A stretch of 64,000 bases of DNA, from positions 186,001 to 250,000 of the forward strand of contig JAFEKR010000007.1 of NCBI GenBank assembly GCA_019022495.1. Reading direction: 5' to 3'. Position numbers and translations under genes: made by a program. Positions 1 through 12,507 of the stretch are shown piece after piece. The stretch comes from Epichloe hybrida. Lineage: Eukaryota > Ascomycota > Sordariomycetes > Hypocreales > Clavicipitaceae. The notes beneath the pieces were generated by a model. That model worked only from the letters and a program-made list of their open reading frames with translations, did not search any database and had not been told where the DNA came from. Each line of letters opens with the position of its first letter. Position 1 is the first letter of the stretch.

Positions 1-1
1 C

Positions 2-274
2 CTGCACTATCTGCCCTTCGTTGTCATGGCTCGTGTCACGTATGTGCACCATTACTATCCTGCTCTGTACTTTGCCATCCTGGCTTTCGGTTTCCTGGTG
101 GACTGGACAGTCAGAAATCGCGACGCGGCTATCCAGACTGTCACGTACGGCGTTTTGTACACGGCGATCATTGGTCTCTATATCCTCTACATCCCCATCT
201 GCTGGGGCATGGTTGGTCCCAGCCAGCAGTATAGCTATTTGAAGTGGTTTGACAACTGGAAAATTAGCGACTAA
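2..274 (+). CDS. pmt4: Protein O-mannosyltransferase, C-terminal end (partial)
   Basis: The window opens inside this gene; only the last 90 codons are present, in frame from base 2 to a TAA at 272-274. Protein O-mannosyltransferases sit in the ER membrane and transfer mannose from dolichyl-phosphate mannose to Ser/Thr of secretory proteins. The visible part has the family's C-terminal pattern: a membrane segment beginning LPFVVMARVTYVHHYYPALY, two further hydrophobic segments (around AILAFGFLVDW and AIIGLYILYI) and a short polar tail ending KISD. The VTYVHHYYPALYF block resembles the PMT4 subfamily more than PMT1 or PMT2, from memory of the family and not from an alignment. No splice site is needed in the visible part. 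Confidence 0.85.
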   Translation: MHYLPFVVMARVTYVHHYYPALYFAILAFGFLVDWTVRNRDAAIQTVTYGVLYTAIIGLYILYIPICWGMVGPSQQYSYLKWFDNWKISD

Positions 275-981
275 GGTGGTTATCGTGGCGGCGCTGTTAG
301 GCAGGCACGGCTTGCACAGCAGCGGTCGGGAATGGAGTGATTGCTTCTTAATGAGCTTGTTTTCAGTAATGGCTTCCAGCCGTGGATCACTCACTCACAA
401 TTTTAAGTCGGCCAGTTGACTCTTATCACTCCGAGATTGAAGGCTGGGAATATCGCAAAGGGGGCGTTCTGTGTCATTTGCTACTTGGGATGACATGTAT
501 AAGAGAAAAAAAGTCCGTGTAGAATTTTTACGAGAGATGGAGAAATAATTCTGTGACTAATGCCAGCTCAAAATGCAATCCTCAATTAATAGAAAGGGTA
601 CAAGCTATTTATATTACTTCGTGTCCGTCCCCCGCATGATGGCATCGACTGCGTTTACAATATGTATATGTACATAGTACGCGGTTGACATGTATTCCCA
701 AAGCCAGTCTATGCATTATCTGATGAATGATGCACAAAGTCGCAGTCGCATCGTGCAACTAAGACGGAGATGAAAGGTGAAAATAACGACTAAAAGGGAA
801 GAAAAAGCTTAAGAGTTACTGATAGGGGGAGTGGGTATCATGCAGTGGTGCTTTTCGTGTCTGCTTTCATCCAAGCGAAGCTTGCGTGCCCCGTCTCTGT
901 CTGGCAGAGAGATATGCTTCATCATCATGGTCCATTCATCCAAACTGGCACATTTCCGTAGCGCCGTCAACGTCAACAACT
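275..981. other. Intergenic, convergent 3' flanks
   Basis: This 707-nt stretch lies between the mannosyltransferase stop and the Rab gene stop on the other strand, so it should hold both 3' UTRs. Open frames in it are short and show no family pattern. I see no RNA gene or repeat. Confidence 0.6.
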
Positions 982-1770
982 TCAACAACAGCCGCCAGCA
1001 GCAGACTTATTCACAGCCTCCGCCAGCCTGACCTGTCTATTACCCCCAGCAGCCTGGCCCTTGACACCAGACCGCCGGTCGTTCAGATCATACTTGCCAG
1101 CCTGGACATTCTGATATATCCTCTCAGCGACCCTCATGAAAGCATTCTCGACATTCTCCCCGCTCTTGGCACTCGTCTCCACGTATTCCATGACGCCATT
1201 CCTCCTCGCCCACTCCTCGGCCTCTTTCCTGGTCACCTCCCTCTTGTTATCTTCTCGCTGCGTCAAGTCAGCCTTGTTGCCCACCAGAACCACGACGATG
1301 TCGGGCTCCGCAATCTGGCGCAGGTCATTCAACCAGTCCGTCACGTGCTGAAACGTCTGCTTCCTCGACAGGTCGAAGACCAAGAGGGCGCCACTTGCGC
1401 CGCGGAAGTAGGACCTCGTCACGGACTTGTACGTTTCCTGGCCGGCCGTGTCCCACAGCGAGAGCTTCATGTGTTTCTGGGGCACCCTGGAGGTATCCCG
1501 GGGGGGTTCGGGGAGTCCATCGGAGGGTGCGCCGGCAGCGCTCGCGACCCCGTTGTATGTGGCGGAGGAGGAGGAGGATGGGAGAGGAGGCGGTCTGGAG
1601 TGCGGCGGCCCGACGGGGACGATGCGCGAGCCGAATTCAACGCCGATGGTGACGTCGTGATGGGGCGAGAAGCGCCCCTCGCAGAGGCGGATGGTGAGCG
1701 AGGACTTGCCGCATCCTGAGTCGCCGATGCAGACTAGCTTGGCGATGTAGTCCCATGGGGAGGAGGCCAT
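982..1770 (-). CDS. Rab-family small GTPase, Rab2/Rab4-like
   Basis: A single exon encodes 262 aa. Rab GTPases recruit effectors to membranes and direct vesicle traffic. Seen: P-loop GDSGCGKS (16-23), switch I region with HDVTIGVEF (38-46), DTAGQE (107-112), NKAD, ETSAK and a C-terminal CC (261-262) for geranylgeranylation. The segment KYDLNDRRSGVKG near the C-terminus resembles the Rab2 branch. A stretch rich in Pro, Ser and Ala (about 54-99) is inserted between the switch I strand and DTAGQ. It has no stop and stays in frame, and I recall similar linkers in fungal homologues, so I treat it as coding. The reading frame is open further upstream, but 1770 is the only ATG there that gives the expected N-terminus. 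Rab2 versus Rab4 needs a tree. Confidence 0.9.
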   Translation of the reverse strand: MASSPWDYIAKLVCIGDSGCGKSSLTIRLCEGRFSPHHDVTIGVEFGSRIVPVGPPHSRPPPLPSSSSSATYNGVASAAGAPSDGLPEPPRDTSRVPQKHMKLSLWDTAGQETYKSVTRSYFRGASGALLVFDLSRKQTFQHVTDWLNDLRQIAEPDIVVVLVGNKADLTQREDNKREVTRKEAEEWARRNGVMEYVETSAKSGENVENAFMRVAERIYQNVQAGKYDLNDRRSGVKGQAAGGNRQVRLAEAVNKSAAGGCC

Positions 1771-3013
1771 GGGGAGGATTATCAACCCCGTGTTGTTGCT
1801 GGTTGCCGTGAGAGCCCGTGTGTGACTTGTCGATCGCGTGACTTGTTGGTTTTGGGTTTGATGCGGCGGGGACGAAAGTGGTTGGCCTGTTCTTATGCTG
1901 CCTTGCGGGAGGAGGCAATGGATGTGTTTTTGGTGATGGATCAGAGATGGGAAAAGTGTAGCACGGTACTCGGTAGATGGGCTATTATTGATGGGGTCAA
2001 GTTCGTCACGACCCCTCGGGGGTTTGAAGGGACGGAAAGCCAAAAGGGGGGTCTGGGATTGGTGGGACCTGCAGTAGTGGAGATTGAAGTCGGCGAGGGC
2101 TGTTTCGTGCAAGTGGTGGTGTGGTATTAAGTGGTGGTAAGTAATGGTATGACTGTGGTCCCTGTGAAGTATGATTCTCGTAATCGGAGATGGAATGGAG
2201 TTGGGGTTGTAGATGAGGTTGATGAGACTACGAGAAGACGCAGTGCGTGTGTCTGTCTGAGGCTGAGTGATGCCGAGGCAGCTCTCACGACTTCACACTC
2301 ATCTCACGAGCACGGAACTCCGTCCCTCTGTTCGTAGCATGTTCCTGACCTCGTCAACTGCCATTGCCATGACATGCCATTGATTGCATGGCATCGGACT
2401 GGACCAAAGTTGAGCCGCCGCGGGCAGATATCTATCTTCCTTGGCAAACTTGCCCGATAGGTACAGTGGAGTGTGCAGTGGGGCGCACAGTGGGGTGTAG
2501 CCACTCACACAGTACGCTATGTACATGTACACAGGTCTGGTGCCGCCAGCCTGGCGGGTCCTCCATCCTTGTGACTCCCTGACCTGACCCGCCTGGTTGT
2601 GGCCGCTGCCAGCCTGACATCACATCATTTATCGGCGGCCACTCGAGGCCATGAGCCCATGACTCTGTGCCCTCGTCCTCCGACCAACAACCCCGACAAC
2701 CCCGACAACCCCAACAAACCCCGTTCATCTACCGTTGCCTTTGCGTTTCGTCCATATTGCCTCCCATCTGTACGACCACGCTTGCATCCCGATCTCGAGA
2801 TAACCCAAATCTGCTTCGCGAGGACCGCACGATAGCGACCGGGGCCTACCAGCTGCCGACGCGAGCGTGGTGCTCTCTCTGTCTCCATCACAGCATCGCT
2901 ATCTGCCCAGTGACTTCGCCGCACACGACTCGTCACGGACGGATTAGAGTCCTCCTTCACACGGACGCGAGGAGTCGGATGGTGAATCAAGGGGACAAAT
3001 AACGCATTGCACC
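1771..3013. other. Intergenic, divergent promoter region
   Basis: This 1.24-kb stretch separates the start codons of the Rab gene (minus) and PNS1 (plus), so it should carry both promoters and 5' UTRs. It holds a short CCCCGACAA-type repeat near 2690-2715. No open frame in it looks like a protein family. Confidence 0.55.
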
Positions 3014-5426
3014 ATGTTTTCGGAATGTTTGTCTTCACATGAGAGACGCGATACTTGCGTTTGAAGGGGTTGGCTAACATTGAAGCGTTGTAGATGCCTC
3101 ACGATTCTTGGCACAGTCACAGTCGAGATTATCTGGCTTTGCCGGGCAAGGTGCCGACAACGATAATCAACGGACGAATGACTGGTCATCGTCTAGGCCT
3201 AGGCCGGGCCGTGGTGGTCAACAAGAGGCTGGTAGAGCAAATACGGGCCATAGATCATTTCTAGCGAGAGGCTGTGGGGGAAACAATCCCTACCAACAAA
3301 ACGGAAGTGGCTCGAGATTTGGCAATATGGGATTCGCTTCCAGAATATCGGCAGCGCAGGATGCACCCCTCTTCCACAGCACCCTCGACGACTTCCGGGA
3401 AGAGGACGACCATGACGAACGGGAACGCGAAGCCGCAGACCTACTCGCCCTGCAACGGTCACGGCGCGTGGCAGCGGCAAGCAAACTGTGCGAGAGTGTC
3501 GAATCGGCCAACAGTCGTGGATCCATCGACGAAAGCGCCACTGGAGATGGGAGCCATCTGCATCACGAGCGTCTTGTTGGTCGGGGCATAAGGAGCAGCT
3601 GGAACGGGACAAGGAGCACGCATGAACCGCACTTGGCGGGCGATGCTTTGTTCGAAGAGGAAGAGGAGGGGGAAGAGGAAGGGGAGCTCTCCAAGCTGCA
3701 TAAAGGCAATCAAGACACCGGGGAAAGCCCGCCTGGGAAGAACAAGATGGTCGATGTTGGGTTGGACTCCCAAGAAGACGGCGACGAGGACCCGCCGGAG
3801 TCGCTGTTGGGGGGTGAAGCACGTACAGATTCGAGCCCGCCACCTTTTCAACGGTTCAAGGGCCCGGCCGAAGGGGAACCTTTTATGCTGAGAAGGACAT
3901 CTACGGCCGAGTCTGACCTAAGCAGCCTACGTAGGCATGATCCCGAGGAGCACGAGGGGGAGGTTGCCCAGCCTGGGAACTTGTTGGTCGAGGGCGAGCT
4001 CTTCAGGCACGATCCGTTCTTCGCTTGGATATTCTTGATCAGTTTTGCGGCCATGCTGTCCACGTTTGTGCTCGTGTGGCTGCACACTTCACCGCAAAGT
4101 AGCCCCGTCGGAGACACCATCTACTCAACCTTGCAAAAGTCATTTGATATGCTGGCAGTGGACACCGTGGTGGCCGTGTTCGTGTCCTTCATCTGGCTTG
4201 CCGCGCTGCGGTCATTCGTCCGACCGCTCGTCACGGCGATACTGATCGCAGTACCGATCATCATGTTTTCGTTCTCCATGTATTCCTTCGTGTCGTCGTT
4301 CAAGGGGAGGACGCACGGATCAAGTTCCCAGGACTCCATCATGCGATGGGCAGCCTTGATCCCCGCCGCATCCTGCGTGCTGTGGCTATGGCTCGTTGTC
4401 AAGGGTCGTCGGGCCATTCAGCAAGCGATTGAGATTTTGCAGTTCTCTTCCAAGATCCTGTCGCAGAACGCCGGCCTGCTCATTGTAGGCTTCGGATGTC
4501 TCGCCTTGATTGTTGTCTGGACATGGGCTTGGCTGGCCATGTTCACCCGAGTCTTCATGGGTGGGTACTTTTCCAAGTCGCTGGTCAGATTTGTCATTCG
4601 CATGTCCAGTTGGTGGCTCGGTGCCGCCTTCGTCTTGATGTACATGTGGACTCTTGCCGTCATAAATGCCGTTCACCGCGCGACGACTGCGGCGACGGTC
4701 TCGCAGTGGTATTTTCACCGAAATGCCGGACCCGTCACGCCGTCACGCGAGATTGTCGCGGCCGCGCTCGGCCACGCGACGACGACCATCTTTGGCAGCA
4801 TCTGCGAGTGTACCCTACTCTCTCTGTTGATCCGGGCGCCCTTGCTGTTTCTGCCCAGACGGATCGGGGCCACCATCACCAAGATGGCATCGTTCTGGAT
4901 TCCGGCTCCGGTCGTGGCCTTGACGAACCCTCTGACAGTCACGTATGCTGCCATTCACTCGCAGAGCCTGGCTGTATCAGCGCGGGGGCTCGATCAGATG
5001 GAACTCGTGTCCCCCTCGATGCCGACAACGACGCTGACTCCCCGCGCCTTGCGACTTCGCGGCCAAGCCAACGGCCTGCTCCCGTATCGACTCGCAAAGC
5101 TCCTGCTCGTAGCCACACGGCTGATCATGGCGACAGGACTCGGGTTCGCGGGATGGGTCATGACGGCGAAACAGTTGCGAATCCAGCTCCCCGACGGTAT
5201 GGGTGTCCGAGGGTCTGCCTACGCGTACGTCGTGGGCATCATGGCCAGTTTCATCGGATACTCTGTCATGGGCGCGATGGAAGGGATCCTCAGTGGCATC
5301 GTCGACGCCGTCTTGATCTGCTACGGCAGTGAGAAACGCATGGAGAGAGGGCACGGGCGGTATTGTTTGGAGGCAGCTTATCTATTCGGAGAACGACGCA
5401 TCGGCGAGGGACCGGGTTATGTGTAA
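3014..5426 (+). CDS. PNS1: Choline-transporter-like membrane protein, Pns1/CTL family
   Basis: Two exons, 3014-3026 and 3094-5426, encode 781 aa. The first exon is only 13 nt (ATG, three codons and one base). The intron (3027-3093) has donor GTTTGT, branch site GCTAAC at 3073-3078 and acceptor TAG. Joining them gives an N-terminus starting MFSEYASRFLAQSQSRL, which matches what I remember of this family in Hypocreales. Without that exon no ATG opens the frame. Residues 1 to about 300 are polar and acidic with a run EEEEEGEEEGE. The rest holds about ten hydrophobic segments with the CTL-like C-terminus, including an SAYAYVVGIMASFIGYSVMG region. Related proteins are plasma-membrane transporters of the choline-transporter-like (SLC44) family; substrate and transport activity of fungal Pns1 are not settled. 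Confidence 0.88.
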
Positions 5427-6171
5427 GTAGGGTACGACGTACATTGGGCTTTTGTTCCATTCTGTTCCGTCGTTCCAGCGCTCTGTATATGGGATTGTGG
5501 ATGACGCATTGCTGGGGGAGTGCAAAGAATGTACATGTAGAAGCGAGCGGGACATTATAAGGATTACGTTGCATCTCATCAGAGTGTGTATTCTTGTCTC
5601 ATTGAGCGCGTTTGATATTCCAAGCCAATCTGTCAACTTGGCTTCGCAAGACAGCACTAATCTGATTTTGGTCATCACGTGAGTCATCTTGATGCTGCAT
5701 ACATACTTACAAGGCGCTCGCAATCTTGACGGCTGTCTCTGTGCCGGAGAAAGCATTGGCGAATTGGGCTCCCTCTCTTGACGTGCTCTTGATGATTTTG
5801 AAATTCAAGGTTTTGGAAAGGAAGTTGCCAACGTACTATGGCGTCCGCTTGTGCTCTTGAAGACTATTGTTGTGCGCACAAGGAATTGTCTCCATAACAA
5901 TGATGCTTCTAAGTTCTAACCACGTAAGCCATAAATGCTCTGGGTCGACCCGTGACAAAAAGGGCGGCTGTGCAGGGTCAGCATGACGCATGTGCGGGGC
6001 GCCACCCGAGCTGCCGAGCTGCGTCCGTGGCTTTCCATGAACCAACCCTTCTTGATTCCATCCATTTCCCTCCCAAAAAAACATCGCATCCTCACCCATA
6101 TATCTGCGCTCCTTTCTCTGCTCGTCAGCTCATCATTAGGCAAAACCGATTTTCACGCGCAAAATCTTCCC
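5427..6171. other. Intergenic, 3' flank of PNS1 and promoter of the WW gene
   Basis: This 745-nt stretch holds the PNS1 3' flank and the upstream region of the WW-domain gene. Only short open frames without family pattern are present. Confidence 0.55.
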
Positions 6172-7429
6172 ATGGATGACTACGCGCCGCCTTCAGGACC
6201 TCCGCCTCCCAAGGCCCCAGAAGTACCAGCCGGGTGGGTTGCGCGCTGGAACGACCAGTACAAAGAGTGGTAAGTTTTTTTTTTTTTTTTTTTTTTTTTT
6301 CCCGCGTTTTTCTTTTCTCCCCCCCTCTTTTTTTTTTTTAACTCAGACAGTTCCAGTGGTGGCAAGGAGGGGAGGGAGAGAGAGAGGGGAATATGAACTA
6401 AGAAAAAAATCGCCAGGTTCTTCGTCAACGTGTACACGAAAAAGTCGCAGTGGGAGAAACCCACGGCGCCCGTCTTCCCCGTCGACGAGGGTGCTCCGTC
6501 CGAACCCCCGCCTGGCTATGTGCCGGGGAAGGACGCGCCCATAGCGACGGATACCAAGAAGAACCCGTATGAGAACCCGACGGACGAGAAGACGGGGACG
6601 GTGCCTCACGGGAGGGCGAGCGAGGACGAGGACGCCAAGCTGGCGGCCAAGCTGCAGGCCGAGGAGGATGCGAGGGCGCGGGGGGGACCATCGCCGCCTG
6701 CTGGGTATGGAACGGGAACGGGAACGGGGACGGGGACGGGCGGCGCGGCAGACTCGTATGCTCAGGGTCATCCTGGGGGCCCGCGGCAGGAGCCGTTCCC
6801 CTCGGACCTACCGCCTCGCGACGGGTCGATGGGCAAAGATCGCGGCGGCTTCTTGGGCAAGTTGTTTGGCAAGGGCAAGAAACCCGGCGGTGGCGGCGCC
6901 GGCGCCGGCGCGTTCAACGGAGGGTATTATCCCCAGCAGCCTCAGTCTCCCCAGCAGTACGGCGGGTACCCCCAGCAAGGTCCTCCTCCTCCTCCTCCTC
7001 CCATGGGCGGCGGCTACGGGGGATATCCCCAGCAGGGCTATGCCCAGCCTGGCTACGGCGGCGCCCCTGGTGGCTATGGCGGCGGAGGATACCCTCCGGG
7101 CGGTTACCAGCAGCAGGCGGCGGCGGGTAACAAGAAGCCTGGCATGGGCGGCGCAATGGGCATGGGTCTCGCCGGCGGTGCGCTGGGCTTGGGCGCCGGC
7201 ATGCTGGGCGGTGCCATGATTGCGGATGCTGTTCACGACCATGATCAGGCCGAGTACATGCAGGGATATGGTGAGCGTGTGCCCCTTGACCTCCAGGTTC
7301 GGGAAAAGTTGTGTTTACTGACAGATTCTCACAGAGGACGGACGGGATGATGACTATGGTGGTGGAGGTGATGACTTTGGCGGCGGCGATGACTTTGGCG
7401 GCGGCGATGACTTTGGCGGTGATTTCTAA
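6172..7429 (+). CDS. WW-domain protein, Wwm1-like
   Basis: Three exons (6172-6269, 6417-7270, 7335-7429) encode 348 aa. Intron 1 (147 nt) has donor GTAAGT followed by 26 consecutive T; it splits the tryptophan codon at position 33, and joining restores a full WW domain: W22, the aromatic block WFFVN (33-37), W45 and P48. WW domains bind proline-rich ligands. The middle is rich in Pro, Gly, Gln and Tyr (PQQ and GGY repeats) with a basic GKLFGKGKK patch. A glycine/alanine-rich hydrophobic segment (MGGAMGMGLAGGALGLGAG) precedes the end. Exon 3 encodes an acidic tail with repeated DDFGGG units. The layout resembles yeast Wwm1, a metacaspase-interacting WW protein, but function here is inference. 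It is convergent with EMC7. Confidence 0.85.
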
Positions 7430-7741
7430 TCCGGGCTTTGGAAGCGGCGCGGTCGTGTTCATGTTCGTGCTCAGACTGATTGATTGATGGTGGACCAGAG
7501 TTCATCATGTAGCAGAACTTGACTTGCCTCGAAACAATAAAGCTGGAACTTCCAACAATAACGGGGGAGCCAGCAGAGCAAAGGAAGGGGGTGGCTGGCT
7601 GCGTCTTCTGTCTACGTCTACCATCAACAAGTTGTGTCATGATTCCCAAAAGATGCCATGAAAACGATGCCATGCCACCACGCCAAAAACCGGAAAGTAG
7701 ACTTGGACGGCAATCACGCCATTTCTTCCCACAAGTTTCAT
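7430..7741. other. Intergenic, convergent 3' flanks
   Basis: About 310 nt separate the stop codons of the WW gene (plus) and EMC7 (minus). I see no gene or repeat here; it should hold both 3' UTRs. Confidence 0.6.
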
Positions 7742-8693
7742 TCATGCCCTCCGAACAGGCTCGTTCCGCCCATGATTATTGGCATTCCCCTGCCCCTCAC
7801 CCGCGCCGTCCTTCTTGCTCGAACCAGCCAGGAAGGCGGCCATGTCAAAGTTCCCGAGCGGATTCTGCTGCTGCGCACCGCCGCCGCCGCCCATGACGGC
7901 ATTGAGCGGGCTGTTTCGCTGCGAAGCTTCAAACTCGGCCTTTGTCTCGGGGTCCACTGCTGCTGCGTTAGCGAAAATTGAAAACGGGGGGAGAAAAGAA
8001 GCCGAGGAAAGCGGGTAAGCCGAAACGTACTGTTCTCAACTAGTTTCGGCATGCCTATGAAAATGACCATGCTGACTAGACCCATCAGAATCATGGGATT
8101 CTTCAGGATACTCAATATGGAGACTTGGGGGGGGGAGGTTTGTTAGCAAGGGCGTTTGTTTCCTTTCGCATGCGTGAACCAAGACAGGGACCCTCTCCGT
8201 CGCTCTCGAAAACGCGGAGAAAAGAGGGATTTTTTTTTTTCCCCAAAGAGAGAGCAGGAGAGGAAGAAGACATACAGCTCGGTCGGTCCATAAAGTACAT
8301 CTTCTTGCCGATGCTCTTCACGTCGACGCCCTTGCCGGCGCTGCCCTCCCTGACGGGCACCAGCTCGCCCTTGTTCCCCCACTCGTTGCCGCGAAACGTG
8401 TCCCATGCTTGTATGAGCTCGGCGCCATCCTGGTCGACGCTCACGTCGATGCGGAGCGGGCGGAATCCATCCGTCGTGCAGTGCACGTCGGCGAGGTACG
8501 AGCCGGGCGTGACGTTGTGGAAGACAAAGGTGTTGACCGAGGACAGCGGCGCCGAGCGGTACTCGGAGAGGGTGGACAGCGTGGCGTGCGTGGTCGGCGG
8601 GAGGGCGAACGGGTTCGGCGTGGCGGGGAGGTAGAGCGTCAGGGAGGCCGCCGCCGTGCAGGCCGGGAGCGCGAGGAGCGCGAGGAGATGCAT
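7742..8693 (-). CDS. EMC7: ER membrane protein complex subunit 7
   Basis: Three exons (8693-8276, 8123-8031, 7956-7742) encode 241 aa. EMC inserts tail-anchored and multi-pass proteins into the ER membrane; EMC7 is its lumenal beta-sandwich subunit with one membrane anchor. Seen: a signal peptide (MHLLALLALPACTAAA), a lumenal domain with TFVFHNVTPGSYLADVHC and the exon junction MYFMDRPSF, a membrane segment (PMILMGLVSMVIFIGMP) and the cytosolic motif MDPETKAEFEASQ, followed by a Gly/Gln/Asn-rich tail. Both introns (152 and 74 nt) have good donors (GTATGT, GTACGT), and the second has a GCTAAC branch site. The exon 2/3 junction builds the Met codon of MDPE. I chose the ATG at 8693 because the frame further upstream has no ATG and this start gives a clean signal peptide. 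Confidence 0.92.
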
Positions 8694-9661
8694 TGATTTT
8701 GCCAAGTAGAGGCAACGAGGGAAGGGCTGGCGACGTGGGATGTTGCTTGAAGGTTGGAAGGTTGTGCATCTTTTTCAATTCCCCAACTTGAGCCAATACA
8801 TGCACACGTCACAATTGGATGGCTCGTGCCGTGCCCCGCTTTGGAAGGGGGTGGCGAGATTGCGCCATCTCGTGTGAATCTTCACTACTTCACCCTTGAC
8901 TATCGTGCCATGGCACTGGGAGATGGGCTTGCTTGGGCCTCGTCGTTCGCTGTATCGAGTCATCGGATTTACCCCCGGCTCCGCTGGCCAGTGTGAGGCA
9001 GCCTGCCATTGCGCTTCTACCGAGGATTCGGTAGTGATCCAGATCGTGGCTCCGAGTCAGGCCCTTCATAATACAAAATGCCATTTCTGGGCGAGCAGGG
9101 AATATCAGACAACCGACCAAGCCTTGTTCTTACTCCGTACGTGCACAAATGTCTTCGCTGACGTCGTTTACCAAGACAAGATGTCTGGGTTTTAATCGAT
9201 TCTTCATAATAGAGGTAGCTTGGCATTTTCTAGTCTGGTTTACAAGGCGCTCACCTCTATTACTAGATGCTATATAATAAGCCCTTATAGCCTACATATG
9301 CTGCGTAAGCGAGATAAGCTCCGCTTCTTCCTTTGCCAGTTCAACAGGAATCCCGAGGATATGATCATTCTCCACAGGTCTGGTATGTAGGTGTGCGTGG
9401 CTTCCTTGGATCGTGTCAACCATCACCATCCAGTACAAGTATAAAAGGGGAGGAAGTTCGTCCCCGAACTCGCATCAGATTGTTGCAAGTTCCAGCTTCC
9501 TCATCCGGCTCTTCTCGTTTTTCTTCCTCCGTCAACAAACACATTGGTACAGAAAATTCAGCCCCCCCCCCAACCACCAAGAATCCGCGTCGTCTTTCTA
9601 ACTCGTGTATTCTGGAAAAGAAAATTCAGCACTACTCATTCCTTTCCAAAGCACATGCGCA
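8694..9661. other. Intergenic, divergent promoter region
   Basis: This 968-nt stretch lies between EMC7 (minus) and the secreted-protein gene (plus). An AT-richer patch (about 9235-9310) with several TATA/CTATA steps may be a small old repeat. A perfect TACTCCGTAC lies at 9131-9140, and a TATA box for the plus-strand gene lies near 9440. No protein-like frame is visible. Confidence 0.5.
9440..9446 (+). promoter_or_regulatory. TATA box of the secreted-protein gene
   Basis: The heptamer TATAAAA stands 216 nt before the ATG at 9662. It is followed by a CT-rich and A-rich leader, as is common in strongly expressed filamentous-fungal genes. Its use as a core promoter is inference from position and sequence. 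Confidence 0.5.
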
Positions 9662-9949
9662 ATGCAGTTCAAGCTCTTGGTCCTTGTTTCCCTTGCAGCA
9701 ACCGCCTTGACTGACTGTAGTGGACACCGTTGCTGTAGATGCACGATTACGACGGTGCCCGATAACAGTATGACACAATGCGTCTACAACTGGGTCGGCG
9801 CAAAGGAATTGGTCAAGGATGAAGATGGTTTTTACTACTTCTGCAAGATTTCAGAATCACAAAAAACCGTTAAGAAGCTCTGTCGGGACAGTGATAGGAA
9901 ATGCGGTCTAAAATTTTTAACGAGTGGGTTTGATTGCTGGGACTGCTAA
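9662..9949 (+). CDS. Small secreted cysteine-rich protein
   Basis: A single exon encodes 95 aa. A signal peptide of about 17 residues (MQFKLLVLVSLAATALT) is followed by a mature chain of about 78 residues with ten cysteines, starting CSGHRCCRC and ending FDCWDC. The even number suggests up to five disulfides. I do not recognise a named family. Size, secretion signal, cysteine density and its own TATA box fit a secreted effector-like or antimicrobial-type protein; that is inference, and no activity is claimed. The frame is open upstream to 9605 but without an ATG, and the start at 9662 gives the signal peptide. It sits between EMC7 and homocysteine synthase, about 4 kb from the AT-rich transposon. 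Confidence 0.75.
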   Translation: MQFKLLVLVSLAATALTDCSGHRCCRCTITTVPDNSMTQCVYNWVGAKELVKDEDGFYYFCKISESQKTVKKLCRDSDRKCGLKFLTSGFDCWDC

Positions 9950-10189
9950 GGTCTAGGGTCCGACTCTTTAGAATTCTTGTAGCGAAGCTGCAGTCTCCAA
10001 CATAAGTTGCCGTCTACTTGATGCTGCTCTGGGGGGAAGTGTCTGGTATAAGTGGCTGAACTTCCAACTTCTCTCTCGAGGTGTACGTGGAATTGTTGCT
10101 TTAGACCTGCACAGCCATAAACTTTCCCTCTTTCTCTCATGCTTTTGCTTATGCTGTTCCATCTCCAACGGGTGGAATCCTTGCCCATA

Positions 10190-11941
<1,752 letters not shown>

Positions 11942-12507
11942 TATGGTGGAGAGTTCGAGGTGGCCAGCCTGAGCGTGAAAAAAAAAATGAGAAAAATCAG
12001 AAATTCTTTCTCGATAATTTAAAGAACAAGCTTGGAAGAGGCAAATCCCAGAAAAGCCCTATAATAAGGGACGTGGGATGAAAACTGCGATGCCGAGAGG
12101 AGGTGGAGGGTCCCGTCGTTAAGAAATAGCTCGGGACATGACGCCAACGCCCTGCGGCCACTGCAGGTGCAACGGGGCCCGACGCCTTGGAGACGAGCAC
12201 GCCATCGCCTGTCCAGTTCGCGCTCTGCGGCCAGGCGACGCCAACCAGTGTCATCACTTCCGTATTTCGTCGTCTCGCGAGATCAACATCATATTCGTGT
12301 ATCTGGCACATGCACCGCAAAGGATTCGTCGTAATTCATAGTCTAGTAGTTCTCTTGCAAGGCGTTGCCCAACGCCTGTTTGTCTGATATATTGGACATG
12401 CAGAAAAATAGATCAGAGAATTTGCCGTCCCGCAGCTGCTGCGCGCCAAAGCATTGGTCCCAGAGCAACGGATTCTCCTCAGAACCTGCCGTCCCGTTCC
12501 AACACCG
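11942..12507. other. Intergenic, upstream of homocysteine synthase
   Basis: This 566-nt stretch is the promoter side of the homocysteine synthase gene and the 3' flank of the MARVEL gene, both on the minus strand. A run of nine A lies near 11980. I see no gene. Confidence 0.55.

Noticed and set aside
886..1719. 277-codon open frame antisense to the Rab gene
   Set aside because: It overlaps the Rab gene completely, has no ATG-linked domain and is low-complexity; the GTPase motifs on the minus strand are decisive.
3094..3270. ATG at 3094 as the PNS1 start
   Set aside because: That ATG is in a different frame that ends after about 55 codons; the bases before it form the splice acceptor of intron 1.
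4496..5332. 278-codon open frame overlapping PNS1 in another frame
   Set aside because: It is a shifted frame of the PNS1 coding exon, rich in Arg, His and Gly, with no recognisable motif.
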